A stretch of 64,000 nt of DNA, taken from contig JAKZZE010000021.1 of assembly GCA_024220505.1 (NCBI GenBank), positions 248,001 through 312,000 of the forward strand. Reading direction: 5' to 3'. This DNA is from Rhizopus arrhizus. Taxonomy: Eukaryota; Mucoromycota; Mucoromycetes; Mucorales; Rhizopodaceae. Numbering within the stretch: position 1 is the stretch's first letter; each line of letters starts with the position of its first letter. Position numbers and translations under genes: made by a program. Shown here one piece after another: positions 1 through 9,748 of this stretch. The notes below the pieces were generated by a model. It had not been told where the DNA came from and made no database searches. It saw only the letters and a list, made by a program, of their open reading frames with translations.

Positions 1-563
1 TTTTAGCAACATTTTTCATGAGACAACCCATTCATATTCTACAATAGACTGTGTTGTGATAATTAGACAACAGCAGGACCTTGTATATGCGTATTACAAA
101 ATACGAGCGCTTTTGATGCCCAAAGTCGAATTCTTAAAAGCAAACTAGCAAAACAATAAAAGCTTGAGTAAAGGGAGTAATTTAGCAAACTGCATCAGTA
201 TAAATGACTAAGATGCATATGCGTTCTACACAATACAGTTCTTTAAATAATGCTATGATAATAGCTTACGATGCATTTTATATATTTCTTACTTCATTAC
301 CATACAACGGCTTTTTCTTTAATGGTATATATTAAACTTCTAAACCGGAAAATTCTTTTTGATATGAATACTTGTCATTTAAAAATCGCAATTTCTTTAA
401 AGCAAGTAAATATCTTAACAAATCAAGGGAGAATAATGATCATCTTGGCAACTGGGACGATAGCTTGACTCTTTCTTGGTTAAGCGAGTCTTGATATAGA
501 CGCGCGTCTACAGTGACAAGAAATATTTCTTTTTATCGCAAGAACGTTAAACTCGGAAAAGCC
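1..563. other. Upstream region without a supported gene
   Basis: AT-rich sequence before the truncated carboxypeptidase. A short open frame at 271-468 has no family signature and looks like chance. The only structure seen is a perfect 14-bp palindrome at 497-510 (TAGACGC then GCGTCTA), about 50 bp before the likely start codon. It is absent from the sequence before the intact twin gene, so similarity between the two copies begins close to the ATG. Confidence 0.5.
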
Positions 564-2093
564 ATGTCGAGTTTATTCTCACTTGCAAAGACGGCCATCG
601 TAGCCTCTTACTTTATGACCTCTTTGGTTTATGCTGAACCTGCTGTCTTTGAGCAAAAAGCAATTGTTGACTTTGGAGAACATATCTGGACTGATGCCCA
701 GCATGTATTTCAAACAACAACAGATAGGCTCAAGGAAGTCTTTCATCATCCTTCCAACGAGTTCAACGTATTCACTCATCCCGCTTTCTCAAATTATGCT
801 TTGAGATATAAGTATCCTTCTCTCTGTGATCCAGATATCAAACAAGTAAACAAACAATTAATGCGATTTACGTGAAACAATTGTTTATGATTCTTTTTAA
901 TATTAGATCTCTGGTTATTTAGAAGTGGATGATGACAAGCACTTTTTCTTTTGGTTCTTTGAGTCAAGAGATAAGCCCAAGGAAGATCCTCTTGTTCTCT
1001 GGTTGAACGGTGGTCCTGGTTGTTCTTCACTGACGGGTCTTTTCATGGAACTTGGGCAAATAAGAAAAATTATAAATAAATAAATAAAAAACACACATAC
1101 ACCGCTAAACTGTGTTTTTATTACAGAGTACGCTGACCTTGACTTCCACGTCTCTGGTGAATCATGTAAGTTTATTTATTTTGAAATAATATTTAGCTAA
1201 CTTTTTTTTTGCTTAAAAAAGATGCTGGCCATTATATTCCTGCTATTGGTGGTACCATCAACCGCAACAATAAGGGCAACTTTAACTCACTCGAACTTTT
1301 CCAAAACAAAGAAACGCTTGCACCTGTCAATTTGAAGAGTTTGTTAATTGGTAACGGCTTAACAGATCCCTTGATTCAATACAAATACTATGCCAAGATG
1401 GCATGTGAAAACTCTTATGGCCCCGTCTTGAGCCCAACTGCCTGTAAAGCCATGGAGGCGCAATTCCCTGCTTGTGAGCGTTTGATTCAAAATTGTTATG
1501 ATAACCAAAATGTCTTTGCCTGTTTGCCTGCTGCCATGAAATGTAACAAAGATCAAATCCAACCTTACCAACAAACTGGTATGAATCCTTATGATGTACG
1601 TGAAAAGTGTAAGGGCGGTAACTTGTGTTATGAAATTCTTGAAAGTGTTCAAAAATACTTGAATATTCCTGAAGTTAAAGAGGCTATTGGTGCTGAAACA
1701 GATAATTATGAGAGCTGTAATATGCAAATTAACTTTAGATTCCAAATGGCTGGTGACTGGATGCGTCCTTATGTAGATGAAGTTCCTCCTCTTTTAGAAG
1801 ATGATGTTCGTATCTTGATCTATGCTGGTGATGCTGACTTTATTTGTAACTGGATGGGTAACAAAGCTTGGACATTAGAATTGCCATGGTCAGGTCATAC
1901 TGAGTTCAATGCTGCTAACGATACTGAATGGTACTCTGATAAACTTGGTAAGCAAGCTGGTGAGCTCAGACGAACAGAAGATGGCCGATTTGCTTTCTTG
2001 CGTGTGTTTGGTGCTGGTCATATGGTTCCTTATGATCAACCTGAAAGTGGTCTTGACATGTTGCAACAGTGGATTCGTGGTGAATTGAGTTAA
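564..2093 (+). pseudogene. Serine carboxypeptidase (CPY-like), internally deleted copy
   Basis: Peptidase family S10, a secretory or vacuolar enzyme that removes C-terminal residues. Visible exons are 564-845, 907-1055, 1127-1165 and 1222-2093. A signal peptide, the GGPGCSS motif, the catalytic serine split over an intron (GES|YAGHY), the aspartate in GDADFICNW and the histidine in GAGHMVPYD are all present. Compared with the inverted twin at 50313-52197, two exons (88 and 106 bp) with their introns are missing. The gap between the flanking exons is 71 bp here and 406 bp in the twin. Joining exon 2 to the next exon puts them out of phase (2 against 1) and meets a stop within three codons. The donor after exon 2 is GC where the twin has GT. 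Splice sites elsewhere and the last exon are intact: that exon differs from the twin by only a few residues, so the damage is recent. Confidence 0.85.
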
Positions 2094-2195
2094 AAGTAGC
2101 ACGAATAAAATTGAAGTTACACAATAACCAGTGATTTCAATGTCTTTTTCACTCCTCCTATTTTTTCCTTTTTCAATTATTACTATTCGAAAAGA

Positions 2196-2960
2196 ATGGC
2201 CTTATTCTATATCCCACCATGGACACCACTCAATACGATTACGTTTTGTTTAGGACTTGCTTTTTCAATAAGTGCTATTTTCGATCCATCCACACCTTAC
2301 TCCAAATTTGGAAATCGTGCCAAATTAGATACAATTCCCAGTCGTCAAGCGATGATCATCATTTATACACCTAGTTTGCTTGTCTGCTTCTTAATTGCCG
2401 TACCTCACTGGAAGTTTGATTCATTTAATCTTGTACATCTCTTGACAATAATACACTTTATCAAGCGAGTAATAGAGGTATGCTTTGTGCATATTTATAA
2501 AAGTAAGACGAATCTCATGACGATGGTGGCAGTGATGACAACTTATACACTTACAACATGTTTGGATCTCTTGGTTATCCAAAACTTACCAGCCCGTCCG
2601 TTTTCAACTTTACTTGCTTCTGTCGGTTTAGGGTGCTGTCTGGTAGGAGAAGTGATGAATGGATATCATCATTATCTGCTAAGAAAGCTTCGAACGGTGC
2701 CATCTACGGATTATAGATTACCTCAAGGTGGATTGTTTGATTATGTGATTGCACCTCATTACATGTTTGAACAATTGAGCTATTTGGGGCTTTTGATGAT
2801 TAGCCAGAATGTTGTGTCTCTGTCACTGAAAATGTTTCCATTTATTTATTTAACTTTTAGAGCCAAACAGACAAAGAAATGGTATCAAGTCAATCTTCTT
2901 GACAAGCAAGATAGGCAAGATGCTAAGAATAGAGCGTGCTTAATTCCTTTTATATATTAA
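2196..2960 (+). CDS. Steroid 5-alpha-reductase-like membrane oxidoreductase
   Basis: Single-exon gene of 254 aa with several hydrophobic segments, expected in the ER membrane. The C-terminal half has the features of the 3-oxo-5-alpha-steroid 4-dehydrogenase family (polyprenol reductase, Tsc13-like enoyl reductases): a YRLPQGGLFDYVIAPHY-type segment, then a hydrophobic helix, and a terminus ending LIPFIY. Members reduce a C=C double bond with NADPH in sterols, polyprenols or very-long-chain acyl-CoA; the substrate cannot be told here. The length suits a short polyprenol-reductase-type member. The stop codon overlaps by two bases the stop of the convergent gene on the other strand. It lies 100 bp after the broken carboxypeptidase on the same strand. 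Confidence 0.8.
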   Translation: MALFYIPPWTPLNTITFCLGLAFSISAIFDPSTPYSKFGNRAKLDTIPSRQAMIIIYTPSLLVCFLIAVPHWKFDSFNLVHLLTIIHFIKRVIEVCFVHIYKSKTNLMTMVAVMTTYTLTTCLDLLVIQNLPARPFSTLLASVGLGCCLVGEVMNGYHHYLLRKLRTVPSTDYRLPQGGLFDYVIAPHYMFEQLSYLGLLMISQNVVSLSLKMFPFIYLTFRAKQTKKWYQVNLLDKQDRQDAKNRACLIPFIY

Positions 2961-3477
2961 ATCGAAGAATTATTCATTGAATTTGTATCATCTTTGAATA
3001 TCTTTTTCATTATTTCATTTCTGTTGAACATGTCAGTTTACCGCAGACAGTTATCGATCTCTTACCTTTCTTTGAATTGTGATGCTGCTTCTTTTAGATG
3101 ATCAATATCATCAATAGCTTCATGACTTGTTATCATGTTGAGTACAAGTAAATATTATATAGATTGTGCTTACATTGTTGGTATTGAGACACCTTCAATT
3201 GTCAAGTTAAACAAGTTGGAGTCTTCTCTCTCAAATTGACTATTTAATCTACTTTGTTCTAATACACAATCAGTTACTTGAAAGTCAGGATTATAACTAT
3301 CGACATTGGTTAATTGTGTTGCAGTTGAGTCAAGCTCAACTACAATAAGTTTCTCTTTGGTACTTGTGGAAATTCCTCTTGTTCAAATACATAATGAATA
3401 ATAGGATGTTTATAAGAGTTGTTTAAATAGTCATGAATGATTACAAATTGAGGAATATCAAGGTGAGCAGAATTCAT
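2957..3477 (-). CDS. Small protein of unknown function, three exons, one apparent frameshift
   Basis: Exons are 3477-3174, 3125-3066 and 3020-2957 with normal GT-AG introns of 48 and 45 bp. The frame starts MNSAHLDIPQFVIIHDYL and ends MNNSSI. Exon 1 contains one frame break near 3353, at an AAA run. Counting one extra A there makes the three exons sum to 143 codons and keeps every intron phase, giving a predicted 142 aa. The protein is acidic and helical toward the C-terminus. I do not recognise the family. It is divergent from the Pet20-like gene (start codons 123 bp apart, with a GA repeat between) and its stop overlaps that of the reductase gene by two bases. The clean structure argues for a real gene with a sequence error rather than a pseudogene. 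Confidence 0.6.
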
Positions 3478-3484
3478 GTGAAAA

Positions 3485-3504
3485 AGAGAGAGAGAGAGAG
3501 AGAG
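3485..3504. repeat. (GA)n microsatellite between divergent start codons
   Basis: About ten AG units directly upstream of both the small minus-strand gene and the Pet20-like gene, so in their shared promoter. GAGA tracts of this kind recur at 3911-3935 (inside an intron) and 4436-4473. Confidence 0.8.
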
Positions 3505-3600
3505 GATTGCAACTCAGACGGAATCTAAAAATAAAGGAGGGTTCCCATGATAAGCACAGTAATTGCGTTTTCTTCCTCCTTTTTTTTTTTTTTTAACAAA

Positions 3601-4351
3601 ATGTTTTTGTGTAGACGTATTTCATTCAATAGAATCACCAATACTAGATATTTGACAACACGGCTTAGTTCATCTTCTTGTGGTAATGATGCCAAGGATT
3701 CTAAATCAAGAAATAAAGAACAAGAAGAAAAAACAGCAAAAAGTATAGAGAAAGTGTCTTTTATGCCAGTCATCAATATTCCCGAAAGGAACTTGCACAC
3801 AATGCTTTCTTTTCTCTTCACAGACCACTTTTGGGTCTGTCGAGTACAAACAAAAGACCTTTTTTTTCTACAACTTCAGTTGAAGAACAACAAGAAGCGG
3901 AAAGTAAGAAAAAGAGAAAGAAAAAGAGAGAGAGATTGTTATTAATTATATTATAGTGGATGAATTACTCATTCAATACATGTCAACTGTAGAACATTTT
4001 GTTGGTCCACCACCACCTGGAAATAGTGAAGAAGAGACTGTGATGAGTTTGGAGAATTATGAAGAAATATTAGAAAAAAATGAAATGTTGAAAGAAAATG
4101 AAAGATCATTTGATATTGAAACACAAGAAATCCTACCTTCTTCATTACCAATATTTCGTATGCCAGAAAGTGGAGATATCATTGATTTTTTATCAACCAT
4201 GGAAAGTAAGATGAATGAAGAGAGTACGAGGATAGAGGAAATGGAGGCTTTGAAACTCAAAAAGTTGGAAATAGTGGGCAATGCAAGACGTTTTCCTTCA
4301 CCAAGGTTTTATGTGAATAGGTTACGACGATTTCATCAAAAAAGGAAATAA
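3601..4351 (+). CDS. Pet20-like mitochondrial protein, one apparent frameshift
   Basis: Exons are 3601-3903 and 3957-4351. The N-terminus (MFLCRRISFNRITNTRYL) is rich in Arg, Ser and Thr and lacks acids, as a mitochondrial presequence does. After a frame break near 3785 the sequence reads ELAHNAFFSLHRPLLGL, which resembles the conserved core of the fungal Pet20 family (mitochondrial proteins linked to respiratory growth). Exon 2 begins MDELLIQYMSTVEHFVGPPPPG and ends with a basic tail. One extra A in the AAA run at the break makes the exons sum to 233 codons (232 aa) with matching intron phase, so an assembly error is the simplest explanation. The family call rests on a short motif from memory and should be checked by profile search. 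Confidence 0.55.
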
Positions 4352-4435
4352 TGACATCATTTAATAAATGGCTGGGCACATTTCTATTACAATCATCTTT
4401 TTATCCATTCTGAGAAAAGGGGTGAGAATAGGGTA

Positions 4436-4473
4436 AGAGAGAGAGAGAGAAAGAGAAAGAGAGAGGGGTACCT
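4436..4473. repeat. GA-rich microsatellite
   Basis: Imperfect GAGA/GAAA repeat in the gap between the Pet20-like gene and the eIF4E gene. Confidence 0.75.
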
Positions 4474-4547
4474 TGGACACATGACACAAGTATCGTAAAC
4501 TTTATTCCCAAACAGAAACACACATCACTTTTATTTATGTCTGTGTG

Positions 4548-4548
<1 letters not shown>

Positions 4549-4586
<38 letters not shown>
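4549..4586. repeat. Poly-T tract (38 nt)
   Basis: Uninterrupted T run ending 23 bp before the eIF4E start codon, so probably promoter or 5' UTR. Its length may be unreliable in the assembly. Confidence 0.85.
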
Positions 4587-4590
<4 letters not shown>

Positions 4591-4609
4591 TTCTTTTATT
4601 CTTTTAATC

Positions 4610-5800
4610 ATGCAAAATAATTCATTTACCATTTATCGATACACAGTCAATCGAAAAAGAAATTTACTTTATCCAATTCAAGATGATTTATTACAACAGT
4701 TCAAGAGTGAACAACATATATTTGATAATAATCTATTAGTTCACTTGCCACAATCTCATCTCACAAAAAAGAATATCAGCAAACGATCTATGCCTATCCT
4801 AGAATCTCATAAAAATGAAGATTTATTAGCTTGTACTTCAAAGACATCATTTAATGTTGCTCTTGATAATGTCTTGTTTATTTCAACGCTTGAAGGTTGT
4901 TGGACGCGTAGTTTACCGACATCAATTGCCATGAGAAGACAAGTTAGTTTATCTTATCCAAAAGAAAGAGAAATCATATTTCATTCTATTCCCAGAAGAC
5001 ATTCACATCCTGAACCAAGCTTTCCTTTGTCACTTGTTGAGGACAGTCGGCGCCTGTCTACGGAACCGGTCCGAAGGATTAGTTCCGAAAGTACAACAGC
5101 TACTTCAAGTGTCTCTTCACTAGAAGACATTGAGAAATCATACGATGAAAATAAAATGATTCAAGAGGACCATCACAGTAAGTGTGTGTTGTTTGACGCA
5201 TAGTTCAATAGACCCTTACTTTTTTGTATAGGTTACAACATCTGTGAAACCATTCAAGAAGAAATTCCCATTTGGGCAGATCCCGTAAAGATGAAGGAAA
5301 ATCCAACTCGATATGAACATGTCATCCATCACCTCAATCAAGCCAATATTCCTTTTGATTCTCCTTTGCCTTTATCTAAACCTTGTACCTTTTATTTCAC
5401 AGACAGTAATCATCAACATCAGGATTATCTTGCCTCTGTCAAACCTATATTTGATTGTGATACCGTTTGGAATTTTACATGTCGTTGGCGACTCTATAAA
5501 CAAAATTACATCACTTTGTCTCAATTGATGCCCGGTCAAAACATATTTTGCTTTGTGCAAGGTGTCGGTCCTGTTTGGGAGGATCCAGTGAACAAGCGTG
5601 GGGGTCGTTTGAATATACAAGTGAGTCAAATCAAACTGTTGGATGAGCTCTTTGAGACTGTCTTGTTGGCCTTCATCGGTGGTGGTCTGTTTGCATTTGG
5701 TGTGGTCGGTGTGGTCGTCTCGAAGCGTTACAGAGGAGATCGTATCGAGATCTGGTTGGATGAATCCGCAACAGAGAGTGAGATTATTGAATTAAAGTAA
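4610..5800 (+). CDS. eIF4E-family cap-binding protein with long N-terminal extension
   Basis: Exons are 4610-5177 and 5232-5800 (379 codons, 378 aa). The C-terminal half shows the eIF4E fold: CTFYFTD, a TVWNF helix segment, VGPVWEDPVNKRGGRL, and a late RGDRIEIWLDES strand. eIF4E proteins bind the mRNA 5' cap and recruit the translation machinery. The Trp of the second cap-stacking position is kept (GPVWED). The first stacking position looks like Tyr (QDYLASV) instead of Trp, as in 4EHP-type class II proteins, and the usual GGRW reads GGRL. About 200 residues of Ser/Arg-rich low-complexity sequence precede the domain, where typical eIF4E totals about 220 aa. This is probably a variant acting as a repressor or specialised factor rather than the main initiation factor. 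Confidence 0.8.
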
Positions 5801-5988
5801 GTTTTATTGCTTTTTTATAGATACAATCAATGATTTATAAAAAAAAACAAAATAGAAATACATTACAAGAGTCACTACCAGATTCATACCACAACGATGT
5901 GAATTCAAGTCGGTTCAAAAAACACTATGTAAATAAATAAAACTTTATAGTCATCTCTCTCTTTCTCTGCGTCATTTTATTCTTGTCT

Positions 5989-7416
5989 TTATAAATACTC
6001 TTTGTCTTTTATACGAGATTCTATTCTTGTCGTATCTACCTTTTCACCATTTATGTTGTATGTATCCCACTTTAACGTCCAGGATTGATCTTGAGAGGCA
6101 GGTGGATTGAATTCCAATAGAACAAAATGAAAATCAAATAATTTAGCTTCATACATGCCCCAATCTTTTACTTGATCAAAATCAAGGTCTCCACCTGCTC
6201 CACCAATAATTGCATACTGAATCCCATTACGTTCTCCTCGTTCATAGTTGTGCTGATGTCCTGAGATAACCAAGTCAACACCAGATGCCTCAAACAGGGG
6301 CACATAACGTTCCTTAATAAACGCACTCCATTCACTCTGCTTGAGCCCAAACCAGGCTTCGGGATCCCAGTACTCGAGAAAAGGTGGCACATGGACCACA
6401 ACAATTCTGAATTGTGCCCTCTTGAATGCCTCTGTTGTCGTTTCCTGTCTAAGCCAGTCATCCTGAATCTCCCAATCGAGGTTGCTATCCAATACGATGA
6501 AATGAATCGCTCCTGCAGCCATTGTGAACGAAAACCACGGGTGTTCTCCGGATCGTGTATAGCTGTAGACCGAACTCGTATCAAAGTCATGGTTTCCGTG
6601 TGCATAAACCATTGGCTTTGTCTGTCCAAGCCCAAAGACAGTCAAGGGATCTGTAAAATCAGTCTGCCACTGTCGAAGGGATGGATAGTTTTGAACAGCA
6701 TCTCCGGCATGCAGCAAATAATCAGGTTGGATTCGCTTGATTTGCTGTAGTAAGGTCAAGAAGGTGAGCATACCAAATTGGTTGTCAGCCAGTGCCGCTA
6801 TCCGGATCGACCGATCGCTGTTCAAATGCCATCCAAAGGTATTCTCTGTCCATGTCTTTCTGTGTAAAGATCTATCATTCTCTTCAGACAGATAAATTGA
6901 GTAGTGTATTTTGCTATTCTCAACAGGTCCGATCGTTGCTTTATAAACCGTGTGTGTGTTGTCTAAAATGTGGGGTTCTATAGGCCCAAGTATTGTTTGA
7001 TTCTCTTTGGAATCACTCCAGTAACTCAGCATCATGGGCTTGTCGTCAGTTCCACAATTCGTTTCCCAAACAACTTGAACATGATTGGTATCTTGAACAT
7101 AAAGCACAGGTTGCTTTCTAAGTACGCCGCATGACACATAGCCTCGATCAAACAAAGTATTACGCAACTTGATGGCAAGAAAGTTCCAATAGATTACTAT
7201 CCAGTATCGAGCACAGTAGAGAACAAATAAGATAAAACATGTGAATAATAAAATGCTTTTGCGGTGAAGTCGAAGCCACCTTGAGATTTGTAAAGTTGTA
7301 GTAGGTTTATAAACAATATGGTTTCTATAAGTGGGGTATGGTGAAGTGGGTTGTTTGAATTGAAATGAGACCGAAGAATAAGGTTCATTAAAATCTGTAA
7401 TTTGATAATGACTCAT
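5989..7416 (-). CDS. Membrane-anchored calcineurin-like metallophosphoesterase
   Basis: Single-exon gene, 475 aa from the chosen start (MSHYQITDF). An upstream in-frame ATG at 7485 would add only a poly-Phe stretch from a pyrimidine-rich leader, so it was not used. A short basic N-terminus and one hydrophobic segment around residues 55-80 suggest a type II membrane protein with its catalytic domain outside the cytosol. Metal-site motifs follow in order: ALADNQFG, HAGDAVQN, GNHDFD, VVHVPP and SGHQHNYERG. The pattern and the preceding beta-rich region resemble purple-acid-phosphatase-like enzymes. The first motif lacks the usual DxH or GDxG form, so substrate and activity are uncertain. It is convergent with the eIF4E gene and shares orientation with the downstream resolvase gene. 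Confidence 0.8.
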   Translation of the reverse strand: MSHYQITDFNEPYSSVSFQFKQPTSPYPTYRNHIVYKPTTTLQISRWLRLHRKSILLFTCFILFVLYCARYWIVIYWNFLAIKLRNTLFDRGYVSCGVLRKQPVLYVQDTNHVQVVWETNCGTDDKPMMLSYWSDSKENQTILGPIEPHILDNTHTVYKATIGPVENSKIHYSIYLSEENDRSLHRKTWTENTFGWHLNSDRSIRIAALADNQFGMLTFLTLLQQIKRIQPDYLLHAGDAVQNYPSLRQWQTDFTDPLTVFGLGQTKPMVYAHGNHDFDTSSVYSYTRSGEHPWFSFTMAAGAIHFIVLDSNLDWEIQDDWLRQETTTEAFKRAQFRIVVVHVPPFLEYWDPEAWFGLKQSEWSAFIKERYVPLFEASGVDLVISGHQHNYERGERNGIQYAIIGGAGGDLDFDQVKDWGMYEAKLFDFHFVLLEFNPPASQDQSWTLKWDTYNINGEKVDTTRIESRIKDKEYL

Positions 7417-7504
7417 GTTAAAGCCATTACTTTTGTGTATTTGTTTGAAAGAGAGAGAAAAAAAAAAGAAAAAACAGTAGGACAAAGAATGAAATATGAT
7501 TGGT

Positions 7505-8326
7505 CTATAAGTGATGTTTTGTATTGACTTTTAATAGTAAATCCAAGTAATTCTGTCTATATTCTAACCACTTGTACCAAGCAACAGCCTGAAGCAAACA
7601 ATCACTCAAATCATCTTTTTTTGATTCTTGTTTAAACATGTCTTTCAGTTGATTATTCACTTTAAGGAAATTTTCATTTTCTAGCCAATCCTGTACTAGT
7701 AGAACACCTGCTTGCTTCTTTGCGTATGTCCCTTTTTTTATTTTAGAAAAACGAGAGACGTTTGCCTCAATCACATTCTGTATCTCATTCTCCCAAGCAT
7801 CATCCACACGTTGTCGATTCAGAGGCAGCATGCTTAAATCCGATCTCTTTATCTTTTCAGCTGCTTCATAAAGTCCAGACCAGAGCATACCCTCTACTGA
7901 ATTGACTCGAAGTGTATGTTCCAGTACAGCAAAGGATCCATTCGTACGTGATCTTTGTTGTTCGACAATCACAACATCAGCTCGTTGTATATTGTTCTCA
8001 ACACGTTCCTTTATAAATTGGCGAACAATAGGAGCTACTGTTGAAGGATGAAATGTTTCCAACTCGAGATCAACGCGCGCCCAATCCAGGACGGTCGCGT
8101 CATGCGTAAGGTGACAGTAAGCCAAGTTTCGGTAGCCTAAATCAAATGAAAGGACAGATGAACATTTTTTGACCTCAGTCAGGACATGAGCAATGCGTTG
8201 TACAACTTGAGTTTTGTTGCCATTTACAAGAACACCGCTTGATTTAGCGATGGATCGTAGCTCGACAAGTTTTTTGGATGATAAACTTTCTATTAAAGTA
8301 CCCATAACTAAGGGTTGTCTCATCAT
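7505..8326 (-). CDS. cce1: Mitochondrial Holliday junction resolvase (Cce1/Ydc2 type)
   Basis: Single-exon gene of 273 aa. An N-terminal SAP-like helix-extension-helix (LSSKKLVELRSIAKSSGV) is followed by the RNase-H-fold resolvase domain: SFDLGYRNLAY with the first acidic residue, VIVEQQRSR with the catalytic Glu, and KKDDLSDCLLQAVAWYKW with the C-terminal acidic pair. Cce1/Ydc2 cuts four-way junctions in mitochondrial DNA and is needed for its segregation. The SAP-plus-resolvase order is diagnostic. Either of the first two in-frame methionines close to the N-terminus could be used. It is transcribed toward the phosphatase gene, 88 bp away. Confidence 0.88.
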   Translation of the reverse strand: MMRQPLVMGTLIESLSSKKLVELRSIAKSSGVLVNGNKTQVVQRIAHVLTEVKKCSSVLSFDLGYRNLAYCHLTHDATVLDWARVDLELETFHPSTVAPIVRQFIKERVENNIQRADVVIVEQQRSRTNGSFAVLEHTLRVNSVEGMLWSGLYEAAEKIKRSDLSMLPLNRQRVDDAWENEIQNVIEANVSRFSKIKKGTYAKKQAGVLLVQDWLENENFLKVNNQLKDMFKQESKKDDLSDCLLQAVAWYKWLEYRQNYLDLLLKVNTKHHL

Positions 8327-9748
8327 TGTTATAAAATAAAGGAAAAAATGAAAAAAAAAAAAAAAAAGTTTATGCTTTTTTTGTTGATTTGTGACGGCTG
8401 AATTTGCAAAAAATTGTATTAAATATTCTTAGCACCTTTTGAAGGAACTCACAGAGTGGTGTATTCATTCTTGGCAACCCTTTAAAATCACTGTTGAGCA
8501 GATTTACATGACTCTAGATATAAGAGTTTTGCCTGTATCAAAGAGGTTTTCGTAACATTGTATTTTCCCTTGACTAGAATACTTCAGTTGGATAAGGAAA
8601 GACGAGTAATGAGGAAGGTATACGCACTTACAATCTCTTTTTTCAATAAAGCTTTTAAAGCCTTTTTATTAAAGCCAGTGGTATTTGTCTTTAAATGAGT
8701 TTGTTTATTTGCTTACTTGACTATATCCTTTCTTGTCTTTCTATTATATTGATGAACCCATATATATTTCTTCAGCCAATGCGTGATCCTTGTGATATAA
8801 AGAATAAGTATAGGATATATTTTAATAGCCATCTTTATTCGTGCTATATCAAATTAGTTGCAAATTTTTATCAGTATATTATGGCAAAATCCCTTTGAGA
8901 ATATTATCTGTTTATATTTGTGTATACAGTCAAATTAATTTTACATATAAATAATAGCTAAAGAATATCATCATACGTGAGTATGAATATAAGTTATTCA
9001 TACGAGTAAATTCTTTTCATTCTTAACAATATCTACATCTTTTTTTTTTCCTAATCTTGTCTTCTAGTCTACCTTGCAACACATTTAACATGCATATATA
9101 AACGAAAAAAAAAAAAAAAAAAAAAAAAATGGAAAGTGTAATCCAAAAAGAAGAAAAAAAAACAGGGTCGTAATTGATGTATGTTTCAAGATGCAAAAAC
9201 GATTTGAAGAATTTTTTTATTTGCCATATCTAGAAACAATAGTCGAAGCATACAAGATGTTAAAGATCAAGAAGTTTAAATGCCCCCATTTGTCATATTT
9301 GATCATAGCCATAGAGCTATCATCAAATGTCAACTACATTATTCAAGTTTATTTTTTTATTAGTGCAGAGGCTACTATTTTTAGTATAAACATTATTTTA
9401 ATTAACAAGATCCTACCGATTTTTGTGTCTTGTTGCCTTCCTTTATACTTTCAATGAATAAACTGATTTGCAAAAGGATAATAAAAGAGAGGGAGTGTCT
9501 TTACTATCCTATGACATCTTTAACGTCATAGCATTATCCTATTGAGCTTACCGACATGCTAATCAATGTAAAAAAAAATCTTGTCAAATCCTAATGATTT
9601 TCCATTAAATCCTTTATTTGATCCAAAACATTTATAAGAATTTAAAGTTATCTCATAAACAACAAACTTTGAATGCCTCATGGTAATAACTATGTAAAGA
9701 GCTTTCTGTATTAAAAAGTAAAGAAACTTTATTTTAAGGAATTTTTAA
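8327..9748. other. 1.4-kb gene-free region
   Basis: AT-rich with long A tracts (8347-8368 and 9105-9129). The open frames at 8695-8898 and 9191-9457 lack family motifs and codon structure. A TACAGTCA-like string at 8926 matches the first bases of the Tc1-like ends found elsewhere, but no partner end was found nearby. Confidence 0.5.

Noticed and set aside
1359..1745. 128-aa antisense open frame, present also in the twin at 50661-51047
   Set aside because: It lies opposite a coding exon and is conserved only because the exon is duplicated; no domain or splice logic supports it.
3956..4351. Stand-alone 131-aa frame with a GTG start
   Set aside because: An acceptor site directly precedes it and the frame joins the upstream mitochondrial presequence exon, so it is exon 2 of one gene.
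7417..7485. Longer N-terminus for the metallophosphatase
   Set aside because: It would add a poly-Phe stretch from a pyrimidine-rich leader; the internal Met starts the cytosolic region expected of a type II membrane protein.
8695..9457. Two plus-strand frames of 67 and 88 aa
   Set aside because: AT-driven composition, no motif, no splice context.
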